Source of the DNA: Candidatus Uhrbacteria bacterium
GTDB lineage: Bacteria > Patescibacteriota > Patescibacteriia > UBA9934
Assembly (NCBI GenBank): GCA_003518105.1
Contig: DOZH01000008.1
Coordinates: forward strand, 128,854 to 192,853
Reading direction: 5' to 3'
DNA: 64,000 nt
The position numbers were made by a program, and so were the translations under genes. Shown here one piece after another: positions 25,830 to 33,539 of this stretch; the first letter of the stretch is position 1; each line of letters starts with the position of its first letter. The notes below the pieces were generated by a model. The model was not told the origin of the DNA. It worked only from the letters and a program-made list of their open reading frames with translations, and ran no database searches.

Positions 25830-26573
25830 TTAGCCTTCGGCCGAAGCATCAGATGCTTTCGCGATCTGCTCGGTGAGTGAGGCGTGGCTAAGCTGGCTTT
25901 GAATCCAGGTGAAGTGATTGAGAAGAATTTTGGTGGCGTGTTCCACGGCTTCTTGGGCCGTCACTGTACCATCAGTAATGATGTTCATGATGACCTTGTC
26001 GTAGTTGGTGATTTCACCAACTCGGGTGTTTTCAATGCGGATACCACACTGACGAACTGGGCTGAACATGGCGTCAACGCCGATCATACCAATTTCCGTG
26101 TTAGGTACTTCGCGCTCTTCGGTTGGCATGTAACCGCGGCCCCGGGAGACCACAATGTCCATTTCGAAATTAATACTGTCAGTCAAGGTACAAAGGACCA
26201 AATCCGGATTCATGATTTCCACGTCAGCGTTGGCTGAAATGTCAGCCGCTGTGATGACGCCAGGCTTGTTAGCTGTTACTTTCAAGGTTACCGGCTCTTC
26301 CGAGTGGACCTTCAAGCGCAACTGCTTCAAGTTCAACATGATTTCCAAACCGTCTTCTTTGACACCAGTGATGGCGGCAAACTCATGCTGCACACCCTTG
26401 ATCTTCATGGCCGTAACTGCGGCACCAGGCAAAGACGAGAGCAATACGCGGCGGAGTGCATTACCAACTGTCGTACCGTAACCGTGATGGAGAGGCTCGA
26501 TAGTGAGAATAGCTTCGTGCTCGTGTTCCCCTGCAGTGAAGTACATCTTTGACGGTAGAAGAATGTTCTCCAT
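25830..26573 (-). CDS. rpoA: RNA polymerase alpha subunit, N-terminal domain only
   Basis: 247 residues. The N-terminal domain is complete: TLRRVLLSSLPGAAV-type dimer helix (here NALRRVLLSSLPGAAVTAMKI), VMVSRGRGY-type loop and NYDKVIMNIITDGTVTAQEAVEHATKILLNHF. It then ends after a short tail. The usual C-terminal domain (about 70-80 residues, which binds UP elements and activators) and its linker are missing. The frame closes at a normal stop before rplQ without sign of frameshift, so the short form seems genuine. Start ATG 26573. Confidence 0.95.
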   Translation of the reverse strand: MENILLPSKMYFTAGEHEHEAILTIEPLHHGYGTTVGNALRRVLLSSLPGAAVTAMKIKGVQHEFAAITGVKEDGLEIMLNLKQLRLKVHSEEPVTLKVTANKPGVITAADISANADVEIMNPDLVLCTLTDSINFEMDIVVSRGRGYMPTEEREVPNTEIGMIGVDAMFSPVRQCGIRIENTRVGEITNYDKVIMNIITDGTVTAQEAVEHATKILLNHFTWIQSQLSHASLTEQIAKASDASAEG

Positions 26574-26585
26574 AGGATAATGGGA

Positions 26586-27209
26586 TTAGCGCATCGAGTA
26601 AAACTCGACGATTAGCTTAGGATCAAACACTTCCTTAAGGTCCTCGCCTGCCGGAATGCTGACCACTTTGCCCACATTGTTTTCCATATGGAGCCAACCA
26701 GGAACGGTGGTGGTCTTCAAACGATCACTCAAGTCGCTGAATACTTTCTTTTCCTTCTTGTTCTCGCGGAGGCCGACGACGTCACCGACACGGACCTGAT
26801 ATGAAGGAATGTTGACCTTGATACCGTTGACCGTGAACATGCCGTGGCTAACCATCTGACGAGCCTGTGGACGAGTCTTGGCAAAGCCGAGACGGAAGGC
26901 TGTGTTGTCCAAGCGGAGCTCGAGCAAACGGCACAACTGTTCACCGGTGTTACCTTCCATCTTCTCCGCTTTAGCGAAGTAGTTACGGAACTGACGCTCC
27001 ATCATGCCGTACAAACGCTTGGCCTTTTGCTTCTCACGCAACTGCTGGCCGTAGACCGACAAGCGTGATGGGCGACCCATGTTCTTCTTGCCGTGCACAC
27101 CAGGTGGGTATGGACGCTTCTGCATGAGTTTTAAGATGCTGGAACTCGTGGAAAGTGGGACGCCTTCACGACGACTCATTTTGCCGAGCTTATTTAATGT
27201 TTTTCCCAT
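26586..27209 (-). CDS. rpsD: 30S ribosomal protein S4
   Basis: 207 residues. S4 features: KRPYPPGVHGKKN, YGQQLREKQKAKRLYGMMERQFRNYF, LELRLDNTAFRLGFAKTRPQARQMVSHGMFTVNG (S4 RNA-binding domain). The N-terminal zinc cysteines of many S4 proteins are absent (KMSRREG instead of KLCRREG), so this is the zinc-free type. It initiates 30S assembly. Confidence 0.97.
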   Translation of the reverse strand: MGKTLNKLGKMSRREGVPLSTSSSILKLMQKRPYPPGVHGKKNMGRPSRLSVYGQQLREKQKAKRLYGMMERQFRNYFAKAEKMEGNTGEQLCRLLELRLDNTAFRLGFAKTRPQARQMVSHGMFTVNGIKVNIPSYQVRVGDVVGLRENKKEKKVFSDLSDRLKTTTVPGWLHMENNVGKVVSIPAGEDLKEVFDPKLIVEFYSMR

Positions 27210-27212
27210 AGA

Positions 27213-27653
27213 TTACATGCGACGTGCTCGACGTGGACGGCAGCCGTTGTGGGCTACTGGCGTCAAGTCGTTGATCGAGAGAACGTTGAAACCGTTGCCG
27301 TTCAAAGCGCGCAAGGCTCCGTCACGGCCGTTGCCGATACCGCTGACGAAAACGTGAATGTCTTTGAGTCCGTACACTGCGCTAGCCTCGGCAATCTTTT
27401 TGACGATGACACTGGCGGCGTATGGGGTGGCCTTCTTCGGACCTTTGAAACCACAGTTACCGGCGCTTGACCAGGTGACAGTGTTACCGTTTGGATCCGT
27501 CAAAGTTACGATAGTGTTGTTAAAGCTGGCTTGGATGTAAGCGCGGCCCTGGGGAATGGTGCGCATCACGCGCTTCTTACCCTTAGCTGTGCGGAGCGTC
27601 TTGTCGGCCTTTCCTTTGGCTACTGGAGCCTCTTTGATAATTTCTTCAGTCAT
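27213..27653 (-). CDS. rpsK: 30S ribosomal protein S11
   Basis: 146 residues with an N-terminal extension of about 25 residues (EEIIKEAPVAKGKADKTL). Core motifs IQASFNNTIVTLTDPNG, SSAGNCGFKGPKKATPYAA, SGIGNGRDGALRALNGNGF, and the C-terminal NGCRPRRARRM are all present. 8 nt downstream of rpsM. Confidence 0.97.
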   Translation of the reverse strand: MTEEIIKEAPVAKGKADKTLRTAKGKKRVMRTIPQGRAYIQASFNNTIVTLTDPNGNTVTWSSAGNCGFKGPKKATPYAASVIVKKIAEASAVYGLKDIHVFVSGIGNGRDGALRALNGNGFNVLSINDLTPVAHNGCRPRRARRM

Positions 27654-27661
27654 AGCAGGGC

Positions 27662-28048
27662 TTAGGTCTTGGTTAACATGCGGCGACCACTTCCGGCCGT
27701 CTTACGAACGTTGCCACGTACTGTACGTGAGTTCGACTTGGTACGTTGACCACGAACCGGCAAACCCTTGGTGTGACGGGAACCGCGGTAAGAACCAATG
27801 TCCTTCAGGCGCTTGATGTGGCCCATGACTTCGCGACGCAATTCACCTTCAACGCGGAATTCCTTTTCCACAATCGTGCGGATGGCGTTTTCCTCATCTG
27901 GGGTCAAATCCTTAACGCGAGTTTCTGGACTTACCTTCGAGCGGGTAAGAATGTCAGCTGCACGGGTCTCACCTACTCCAAAAATGTATTGGAGGGCAAT
28001 GACGATGCGCTTGTTGTTTGGGAGTGTTACTCCAGCAATACGTGCCAT
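27662..28048 (-). CDS. rpsM: 30S ribosomal protein S13
   Basis: 128 residues: [63 protein letters not shown]. Contacts tRNA and forms the A-site finger bridge. Three nt downstream of rpmJ. Confidence 0.97.
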   Translation of the reverse strand: MARIAGVTLPNNKRIVIALQYIFGVGETRAADILTRSKVSPETRVKDLTPDEENAIRTIVEKEFRVEGELRREVMGHIKRLKDIGSYRGSRHTKGLPVRGQRTKSNSRTVRGNVRKTAGSGRRMLTKT

Positions 28049-28051
28049 AGA

Positions 28052-28168
28052 CTAACCTTGACGTTGTTTATGCTTCGGACTCTTGGGACAAATGACGTGA
28101 ACTCGACCTTGGCGGCGAACCACCTGGCAGTCGCGACACATCGGCTTCACTGATGCACGAACTTTCAT
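28052..28168 (-). CDS. rpmJ: 50S ribosomal protein L36
   Basis: A 38-residue product reading [20 protein letters not shown] and ending [18 protein letters not shown]. The zinc ligands C, C, C and H (CRDC, C, H) are in place. Gene too short for most ORF calls but in the canonical infA-rpmJ-rpsM position. Confidence 0.96.
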   Translation of the reverse strand: MKVRASVKPMCRDCQVVRRQGRVHVICPKSPKHKQRQG

Positions 28169-28210
28169 ACGCAAATTAATTGACGAACTAGTTCTTAACT
28201 GTGTCTTACG

Positions 28211-28242
28211 ACAAAATCATCCGGCAAACGGGGGATGATTTT
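28211..28242. repeat. Perfect inverted repeat between infA and rpmJ
   Basis: CAAAATCATCC (28211-28221) and GGATGATTTTG (28232-28242) pair perfectly over 11 bp with a 10-nt loop. It lies in the operon spacer. No U-run follows on the minus strand, so it is more likely a processing or attenuation hairpin than a full terminator. Confidence 0.8.
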
Positions 28243-28268
28243 GACGAAGGATGTCATGCCTTTACCGC

Positions 28269-28484
28269 CTAGAAACGGAAAGTGATGCGTCCTTTTGTGA
28301 GATCATACGGACTGATCTCAACTTTGACATCGTCACCTGGCAGGATACGAATGCGATTTTGGCGCATCTTACCCGACAAGTGAGCGAGAATCTCTTGGTC
28401 GTTCTCGAGGGTTACTCGGAACGAGCCTGCAGGTAGGGCCTCCATGACCTCTCCCCGCATCTCAATAAACTGCTTTTCTACCAT
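28269..28484 (-). CDS. infA: Translation initiation factor IF-1
   Basis: 71 residues, the normal length, with the S1/OB-fold pattern [65 protein letters not shown] in part. Heads the ribosomal operon; a consensus-like promoter lies 11 nt before the ATG. Confidence 0.97.
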   Translation of the reverse strand: MVEKQFIEMRGEVMEALPAGSFRVTLENDQEILAHLSGKMRQNRIRILPGDDVKVEISPYDLTKGRITFRF

Positions 28485-28495
28485 AGTGTAGCGGG

Positions 28496-28524
28496 ACTAT
28501 AGCAAATCTTCGCTATCTTTGCAA
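28496..28524 (-). promoter_or_regulatory. Promoter of the infA-rpsI operon
   Basis: Minus strand: TTGCAA (28519-28524), 17-nt spacer, TATAGT (28496-28501) preceded by TGC (extended -10). The predicted start is about 5 nt before the infA ATG. A short inverted repeat, CAAGAAA/TTTCTTG at 28522-28541, overlaps the -35 box. Confidence 0.75.
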
Positions 28525-28581
28525 GAAAAGCTTGGTTTCTTGAGTTGGCGCAATGGTACTTCATGTAATGTTTAGTGTCAA

Positions 28582-29427
28582 TTATTTAGCCTTTTTAGAC
28601 TTGAAGATGTTTCTTAGATCTTTTATATTGTCCCATACGGACTTTACTGGGCGTAGTTCGTTGGCTGGCTCCGCAGTTTTTGCAGCTCTAAGCTCTAATG
28701 GTAAAGCTGGTGGTCGAGCCCCTTCTTTATTCACAACCAAACGCTTGAAATCTGCAAAAGTATTAATTTTGATTATATTTGGAAAGCCCTCCATACCTGC
28801 TCTACCCTGCATTTTAGTGTTCAGAGCCCAGTAATCCTTAAAAGCCTGGTAACGATCTTCTGGCGTCATTTGCTCATTTTCAACCTCCGCCATCAACCGA
28901 CGTTTTTCCAAATTCTGTGCGTCCCTCTCTCGCCTATCAGGACTAAGACTTGGTCTTGACATAGCCCTCAACTCATCCTCCTCAACTAATTCAGATTCTG
29001 GCACTGGCTCAGGCTCACCTCGCAATTGACGCAATTTCTGGCTTGCCCTCGCTCTATCTCTTGTCACTAGAGCCTTATCTGCCCTCGAAGTTTTCCTCAG
29101 GCTCTCATTGTGAAGTTTGTCAGCGTCTGCCCACAAGTTGAATTCCATTAAACTCAATTCCTTATCAACAGATGGCAAATGAGGCGATACTTCCAAGCCA
29201 CCACCTCCAGCTAAAGCCGCCTGTCTGTATACGACGTAGGCATCGTAGCGCTCCTCCAGTGGCGATGCCTCATTCAAAATCTTATTTGCTGCCTCCATCT
29301 TCACTGCCTTCCACTTTTGCTCATTTTCTCGCCGACTTGCCCTCGCCTCTTTCTCCGCTGGTGACAATTCATGATACGTTCCTGGAAGCTCACCTCGCTG
29401 AGTCTTGCTCATTACATCATTAGCCAT
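28582..29427 (-). CDS. Unrecognised charged protein, third gene of a novel operon
   Basis: 281 residues, rich in Arg, Glu, Lys and Ala, mostly helical, no signal peptide. It has an internal repeat: ASPLEERYDAYVVYRQAAL with PHLPSVDKELSLMEF, and again MTPEDRYQAFKDYWAL with FPNIIKINTFADFKRL. The tail reads IKDLRNIFKSKKAK, weakly like the amphipathic tails of the two upstream genes. 17 nt after the 112-residue gene, so probably the same transcript. Function unknown. Confidence 0.65.
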   Translation of the reverse strand: MANDVMSKTQRGELPGTYHELSPAEKEARASRRENEQKWKAVKMEAANKILNEASPLEERYDAYVVYRQAALAGGGGLEVSPHLPSVDKELSLMEFNLWADADKLHNESLRKTSRADKALVTRDRARASQKLRQLRGEPEPVPESELVEEDELRAMSRPSLSPDRRERDAQNLEKRRLMAEVENEQMTPEDRYQAFKDYWALNTKMQGRAGMEGFPNIIKINTFADFKRLVVNKEGARPPALPLELRAAKTAEPANELRPVKSVWDNIKDLRNIFKSKKAK

Positions 29428-29444
29428 ATTCGATAATTAATATC

Positions 29445-29783
29445 TTATTCTCCCCCACCAAACATCTTCGCCCACCAACCCCTAATACCCTTACTTACTC
29501 TCTTTTCTTCAACAGCTGGCGAGAACGTCGGCAAATCTCCGGTGTCAAATGTATCCTCAGCCCTGTGCGCCTCACCTGGTGGAGCCTGATCGATACCCTG
29601 CCGGATAACTCTCGCCTTAGCTGCTTCTAATCTCGCCATAGCTATCTCTGCGTATGGTTGTTTGGTGGGCTTTTTATCGGGAATCACCTCAAACTCTCCT
29701 CTATAGCCAGGCAGATCTGCCCTACCCTTATTCACCCGTTCAGTAGACACTCTCTCTCGCTGCGACAAAATATCATCTTCCAT
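29445..29783 (-). CDS. Unrecognised small charged protein with amphipathic tail
   Basis: 112 residues, disordered-looking and charged, with Pro/Gly-rich middle. The end, SKGIRGWWAKMFGGGE, is close to that of the upstream 226-residue protein (EGIKGWFRKMFGRGESK); the DNA of the two 3' ends is also similar. Lies 8 nt downstream of that gene. Function unknown; the shared tail may be a membrane-binding or docking helix. Confidence 0.6.
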   Translation of the reverse strand: MEDDILSQRERVSTERVNKGRADLPGYRGEFEVIPDKKPTKQPYAEIAMARLEAAKARVIRQGIDQAPPGEAHRAEDTFDTGDLPTFSPAVEEKRVSKGIRGWWAKMFGGGE

Positions 29784-29791
29784 AAGTCTTA

Positions 29792-30463
29792 TTATTTACT
29801 CTCTCCCCTGCCAAACATCTTCCTAAACCAACCCTTAATCCCTTCAATTAATCCTTTACCCGGCTTACGTTCACCATTACCACTATAACTTTTCTCACTG
29901 CTATAGCTTTCTGACGAAATGCTAGATGATCTCTTAGCTGCATTAGCTAACTTGCCGATTTCTTTCTTCTTAACGACTATTTTCTCTGCCTTGTTCTGCA
30001 CCAGAGGTCTTTCAGTTTCATCATCTTCAAATGACTCAATCTCTCCACCTATATTCTCGTCATCTACAGCTTCCAATTCAGCATAGGCCTCCATTACTCC
30101 TTGACCGACAAAATCACGATCTTGATCAATTGCGTCAGCTATTCTTTCTTGTTCATAAGCTGCTTGATCCTGCTTTATCTGTTCGATAGTCTTTTGCAAC
30201 TGCTCGGATTCCTGCCAAGCTTCTACACCCTCCTCGTCATACGCTTGGAACCTTTCTCTAGTAACCCAATCCTTTTTCTTCTTACCGCGTAATTTATCTA
30301 ATTTTAAAGCAGCCTCAAAACGCTGCTCAAACGTCGAAGTCGCATAATCATGTGCTTGGTCCTCAGCATCATCGAGGTTATCCTGTAATTCTTGAGCTCT
30401 TTGTTCTCTTTCGGATCGAACTCTTTTTAAAGAATCAATCGGATGCAACATCGAATTAAGCAT
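29792..30463 (-). CDS. Unrecognised coiled-coil protein with amphipathic tail, first gene of operon
   Basis: 223 residues from ATG 30463; an ATG 9 nt earlier lies inside the -10 box and is unlikely. Long charged helices (residues about 15-110) look like coiled coil, then an acidic region, a Ser-rich segment SSSISSESYSSEKSYSGNG, and the tail EGIKGWFRKMFGRGESK shared with the next gene. No family recognised. The promoter lies in the 3' end of alaS. Confidence 0.62.
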   Translation of the reverse strand: MLNSMLHPIDSLKRVRSEREQRAQELQDNLDDAEDQAHDYATSTFEQRFEAALKLDKLRGKKKKDWVTRERFQAYDEEGVEAWQESEQLQKTIEQIKQDQAAYEQERIADAIDQDRDFVGQGVMEAYAELEAVDDENIGGEIESFEDDETERPLVQNKAEKIVVKKKEIGKLANAAKRSSSISSESYSSEKSYSGNGERKPGKGLIEGIKGWFRKMFGRGESK

Positions 30464-30470
30464 ATCCCCC

Positions 30471-30479
30471 ATTATATCA
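30471..30479 (-). promoter_or_regulatory. Extended -10 promoter of the three-gene operon
   Basis: Minus strand reads TGATATAAT (extended -10), followed by 7 nt and ATG 30463: another leaderless arrangement. It overlaps the last codons before the alaS stop region. Confidence 0.6.
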
Positions 30480-30483
30480 CACC

Positions 30484-32262
30484 CTACGCTCCCAACACCG
30501 CTTTAATTCTTCTCACACCCGCTGACACCGCTTCCTCCTTAACAATCTTAAAACCGCCGAGTTCACCAGTGTGCTCAACGTGCGGGCCGCCGCAAATTTC
30601 TTTGCTGTAATCACCTACAAAGTAAACCTTAATCTTACCGCCGACGCTGGCGTACTTATCTTCAAACAAGCCGATGGCACCGCGAGCCTTGGCTTCTTCC
30701 ACGCTCAACAACTCAAACTTTACTGGCATATCCTTCTTAATCTGTTCGTTGACGATAGCCTCAACCTGGGCGATTTGTTCAGGCGTCATCTTCTCACCAT
30801 GGCTAAAATCGAACCTCATGCGTTCGGCCGTAATATTGCTCCCCTTCTGGCCGACGTGGTCACCTAGGACGTCGCGTAACGCTTGCTGCAACAAATGGGT
30901 CGCTGTATGCAACCGCGTAGTTTCCACCGAATGGTCGGCCAACCCACCAGCAAACTTCTGTTCAGCACCACTACGAGATAAATCTTGATGTTTCTTAAAC
31001 TCACCTGCAAAAACTTCACGGTCCACCTGTTGACCTTGCTCGGCCGCCAACTCCTGCGTCACCTCCAGTGGGAAACCAAATGACTGGTATAAGTTGAAGG
31101 CATCTTCACCTGAGATACTCTTTGTCTTATCCCAAACTTTTTGAAACTCACGAAGTCCTTGCGCCAGCGTCTTTTCGAATTTCTTCGCCTCGTCGTCGAT
31201 AGCCGTGGCAATCGCGGCTTTCTTTTCGACGAGCATTGGATATGATTCGCCAAGTGAGCTGACTACTTCATCGATAACCGCAGCAATCATTTTGCTGCTT
31301 TCAATATTGAGCTTACGACCATGCCTAATTGCCCGACGAACCAAACGGCGCAAAATGTAACCCTGATCTTTATTAGCTGGCAGTACACCGTCCATCACCA
31401 TGATCGACGCAGCTCGAATATGGTCCGCAATAATGCGCATCGACTTCATGGTCTCAGCGTCCGCGGCATATGCCTTACTAGACAGTTCTTCCAACTTCTT
31501 TAGAATATCAACGAACAATTCGGTTTGATAAACATTTGACCTGTGTTGCAAGGCCACAATCGTCCGCTCCAGGCCCATGCCAGTGTCCACGCTGCCTTTG
31601 GCGAAAGGTAAGAGTGTGCCGTCCTCCTGCTTATTGAACTGCATGAAAACGTTGTTCCAAATTTCCATCCAGCGTTTATCCGTTGGGTCGTAGACGGCAG
31701 GTGGCTCTTCCGCACTCGTCCAATAGAAGATTTCTGTGTCAGGGCCGCACGGTCCGGTTTTTCCGGCTGGTCCCCACCAGTTGTCCTCTTTGCCGAGTTT
31801 AGCGATGCGTTCTGGGGCGATGCCGAGACCTAGCCACTTGTCGTAAGCCTCTTGGTCAAACGGGGCGTTGGCGTCGCCTTCAAAAACGGTGAACGATAGA
31901 TGCGAGAGTGGAATGTTCAACCACTCCGCCGAGGTTAGAAACTCATAACTCCAACTGATGGATTCTTGCTTGAAATAATCGGCTAGCGACCAGTTGCCGA
32001 GCATGGTGAAAAAGGTGAGGTGCGTGTTATCGCCCACGTCGTCAATATCACCAGTGCGAATACAGCGCTGAAAGTCCACCAGGCGTTTGCCAGCTGGATG
32101 CGGTTCACCAAGTAAATACGGCACCAAGGGATGCATACCAGCAGTAGTAAACAAAACTGTTGGGTCATTCACCGGGACCACGGAGGCTGATTGAATTTCG
32201 GCGTGCCCCTTACTCTTAAAGAAATCTAGGTATTTTTGACGCAATTGATTGGCGGTAATCAT
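30484..32262 (-). CDS. alaS: Alanyl-tRNA synthetase lacking the C-terminal domain
   Basis: 592 residues against about 870 usually. The catalytic domain has TTAGMHPLVPYLLGEPHP and FFTMLGNWSLADYFKQE (motif 1/2 region) and YILRRLVRRAIRHGR (motif 3). The editing domain has HTATHLLQQALR (HxxxH) and CGGPHVEHTGELG (CxxxH). The DHHA1/C-Ala part that bridges editing and tRNA elbow is missing. Its promoter has TACAAT 9 nt before the ATG. Confidence 0.95.
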   Translation of the reverse strand: MITANQLRQKYLDFFKSKGHAEIQSASVVPVNDPTVLFTTAGMHPLVPYLLGEPHPAGKRLVDFQRCIRTGDIDDVGDNTHLTFFTMLGNWSLADYFKQESISWSYEFLTSAEWLNIPLSHLSFTVFEGDANAPFDQEAYDKWLGLGIAPERIAKLGKEDNWWGPAGKTGPCGPDTEIFYWTSAEEPPAVYDPTDKRWMEIWNNVFMQFNKQEDGTLLPFAKGSVDTGMGLERTIVALQHRSNVYQTELFVDILKKLEELSSKAYAADAETMKSMRIIADHIRAASIMVMDGVLPANKDQGYILRRLVRRAIRHGRKLNIESSKMIAAVIDEVVSSLGESYPMLVEKKAAIATAIDDEAKKFEKTLAQGLREFQKVWDKTKSISGEDAFNLYQSFGFPLEVTQELAAEQGQQVDREVFAGEFKKHQDLSRSGAEQKFAGGLADHSVETTRLHTATHLLQQALRDVLGDHVGQKGSNITAERMRFDFSHGEKMTPEQIAQVEAIVNEQIKKDMPVKFELLSVEEAKARGAIGLFEDKYASVGGKIKVYFVGDYSKEICGGPHVEHTGELGGFKIVKEEAVSAGVRRIKAVLGA

Positions 32263-32271
32263 AGTGCACCG

Positions 32272-32300
32272 ATTGTAGCTGAGCCAGGAAAAAAAGTCGA
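32272..32300 (-). promoter_or_regulatory. Promoter of alaS
   Basis: Minus strand: TCGACT (32295-32300), 17-nt spacer, TACAAT (32272-32277), 9 nt, ATG 32262. The -35 box lies inside the terminator of the upstream gene, showing how compact the region is. Confidence 0.5.
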
Positions 32301-32322
32301 CGCCCCCAGCTACGGGAGCGTC
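32289..32322 (-). terminator. Intrinsic terminator of the 168-residue gene
   Basis: GACGCTCCC pairs with GGGGGCGTC (one G-U) around a 6-nt loop, followed on the minus strand by GACTTTTTTT. The stem begins immediately after the stop codon at 32323. Confidence 0.85.
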
Positions 32323-32829
32323 TCACGGGTCTAGCGGCTTGACGGGCAAATGCAGTTCAGGAATCGGCTCTGGGTGCGGGGCTGGCTGGCCAGTTGCCAA
32401 ACGTTCCAGATACTCTTTTTCCTCCAAAATCCACGGAGGATGATCGCCTGGCAGCAGAACCTGAGCGGGCGGTCCCAAATAGCCCAACTCTTTTCCATCG
32501 TCGAGCTGATGAACAGGCGAGTTATCGTCGTTGTGCTCAACAAAGACTCGTGATGGCGGCGCACCATTTGAAAAAGTTTCTGCTGTCATGCGAGGCAATG
32601 CACGACGCTCGACTGGCAGACGAGAAATAATTTCAATTGGCGGCCGAGGCTCCACGTAGTTATCCGTGAGTTCCTCAAGCTCGTCTTGCTGCCTTACCGG
32701 TGTGGGCAACCTAGAAATTCGCGGTACGGCACGGTTGAGACGCCACAAGCGATAACCCTCTGCTCCCAGCGCCAACCACATCATGATGGCCGGCCCGAGG
32801 CAGCAGCAATCAACGTAATAGTGGGACAT
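32323..32829 (-). CDS. Unrecognised proline-rich protein with N-terminal membrane segment
   Basis: 168 residues. Residues 5-28 (YVDCCCLGPAIMMWLALGAE) form one hydrophobic segment with three adjacent cysteines; the rest is proline-rich and probably disordered (HPEPIPELHLPVKPLDP at the end). No catalytic motif. Own terminator directly after the stop. Possibly a membrane-anchored surface or scaffold protein; function unknown. Confidence 0.55.
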   Translation of the reverse strand: MSHYYVDCCCLGPAIMMWLALGAEGYRLWRLNRAVPRISRLPTPVRQQDELEELTDNYVEPRPPIEIISRLPVERRALPRMTAETFSNGAPPSRVFVEHNDDNSPVHQLDDGKELGYLGPPAQVLLPGDHPPWILEEKEYLERLATGQPAPHPEPIPELHLPVKPLDP

Positions 32830-32873
32830 AGCCCCTCCAGGAGTGGCTACAAACTAGCAGATTATAGGAGCCT

Positions 32874-33539
32874 TTACAATCCTTGGTCCCAAGTGACCTG
32901 GCCGTCGCCGGTAATATCGACCGTGGCACCTTCATACTCTGGCAAGGCTCCGAGCAACACGTCAACATACGCTTTAACCACAGCAAACCGCTCACGCAGC
33001 GCAAACTGCTCGTCTTTACCATAAGGCTGACGTTCCGCCGCCACGCCATAAGCATCTAGGCCGAGAGCCTGGCCAATATAGAGCGCTCGTGGCAGATGGA
33101 ACGTTTGGCTAGAAACTATAGCCGACGTCACACCAAAAATATTACGCGCCCGGTACATCGTGTCGTAAGTATCAAAACCAGCATGGTCCAAAAATATATC
33201 TTGCGGAGCCACACCAAGCGTCAACAAATAGCGGCGCATCGCATTCACTTCATCATAGTCTGGGCTACCGTGATCGCCAGAAACAATAATCTTCGGCGCC
33301 TTTCCCGCCGCATACAACTCGTCAGCCATAAGCAAACGATCTTTCAAAACATCGGAAGGTTGACCGCTTGGCAAAACGCTGGCGCCGGGTACGATGATGA
33401 CTTGTGCGACTGGCACAGTGTCGACGGTCAAAATTCGACTAGCCAATGAACCAATAGCTGCCTGTGCACTAAAAAACAAGGCGATAGCTAAACCAACCAC
33501 TATCACCACGCCACCCCAAATTAATCTAGCTAATCTCAT
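32874..33539 (-). CDS. SanA/YdcF-like DUF218 membrane protein
   Basis: 221 residues: one N-terminal membrane segment, then the DUF218 pattern VIIVPGASVLPSGQPSDVLKDRL, YAAGKAPKIIVSGDHG, YDEVNAMRRYL and AIVSSQTFHLPRALYI. Family members (SanA, ElyC, YdcF) act in cell envelope and lipid-carrier metabolism. The C-terminal DITGDGQVTWDQ looks like an EF-hand-type calcium loop, an unusual addition. Overlaps murJ by 4 nt (ATGA). Confidence 0.82.
   Translation of the reverse strand: MRLARLIWGGVVIVVGLAIALFFSAQAAIGSLASRILTVDTVPVAQVIIVPGASVLPSGQPSDVLKDRLLMADELYAAGKAPKIIVSGDHGSPDYDEVNAMRRYLLTLGVAPQDIFLDHAGFDTYDTMYRARNIFGVTSAIVSSQTFHLPRALYIGQALGLDAYGVAAERQPYGKDEQFALRERFAVVKAYVDVLLGALPEYEGATVDITGDGQVTWDQGL

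Noticed and set aside
24742..28153. Long plus-strand ORFs opposite the ribosomal protein genes
   Set aside because: They are shadows of biased codon use in the real minus-strand genes, with no family similarity or signals.
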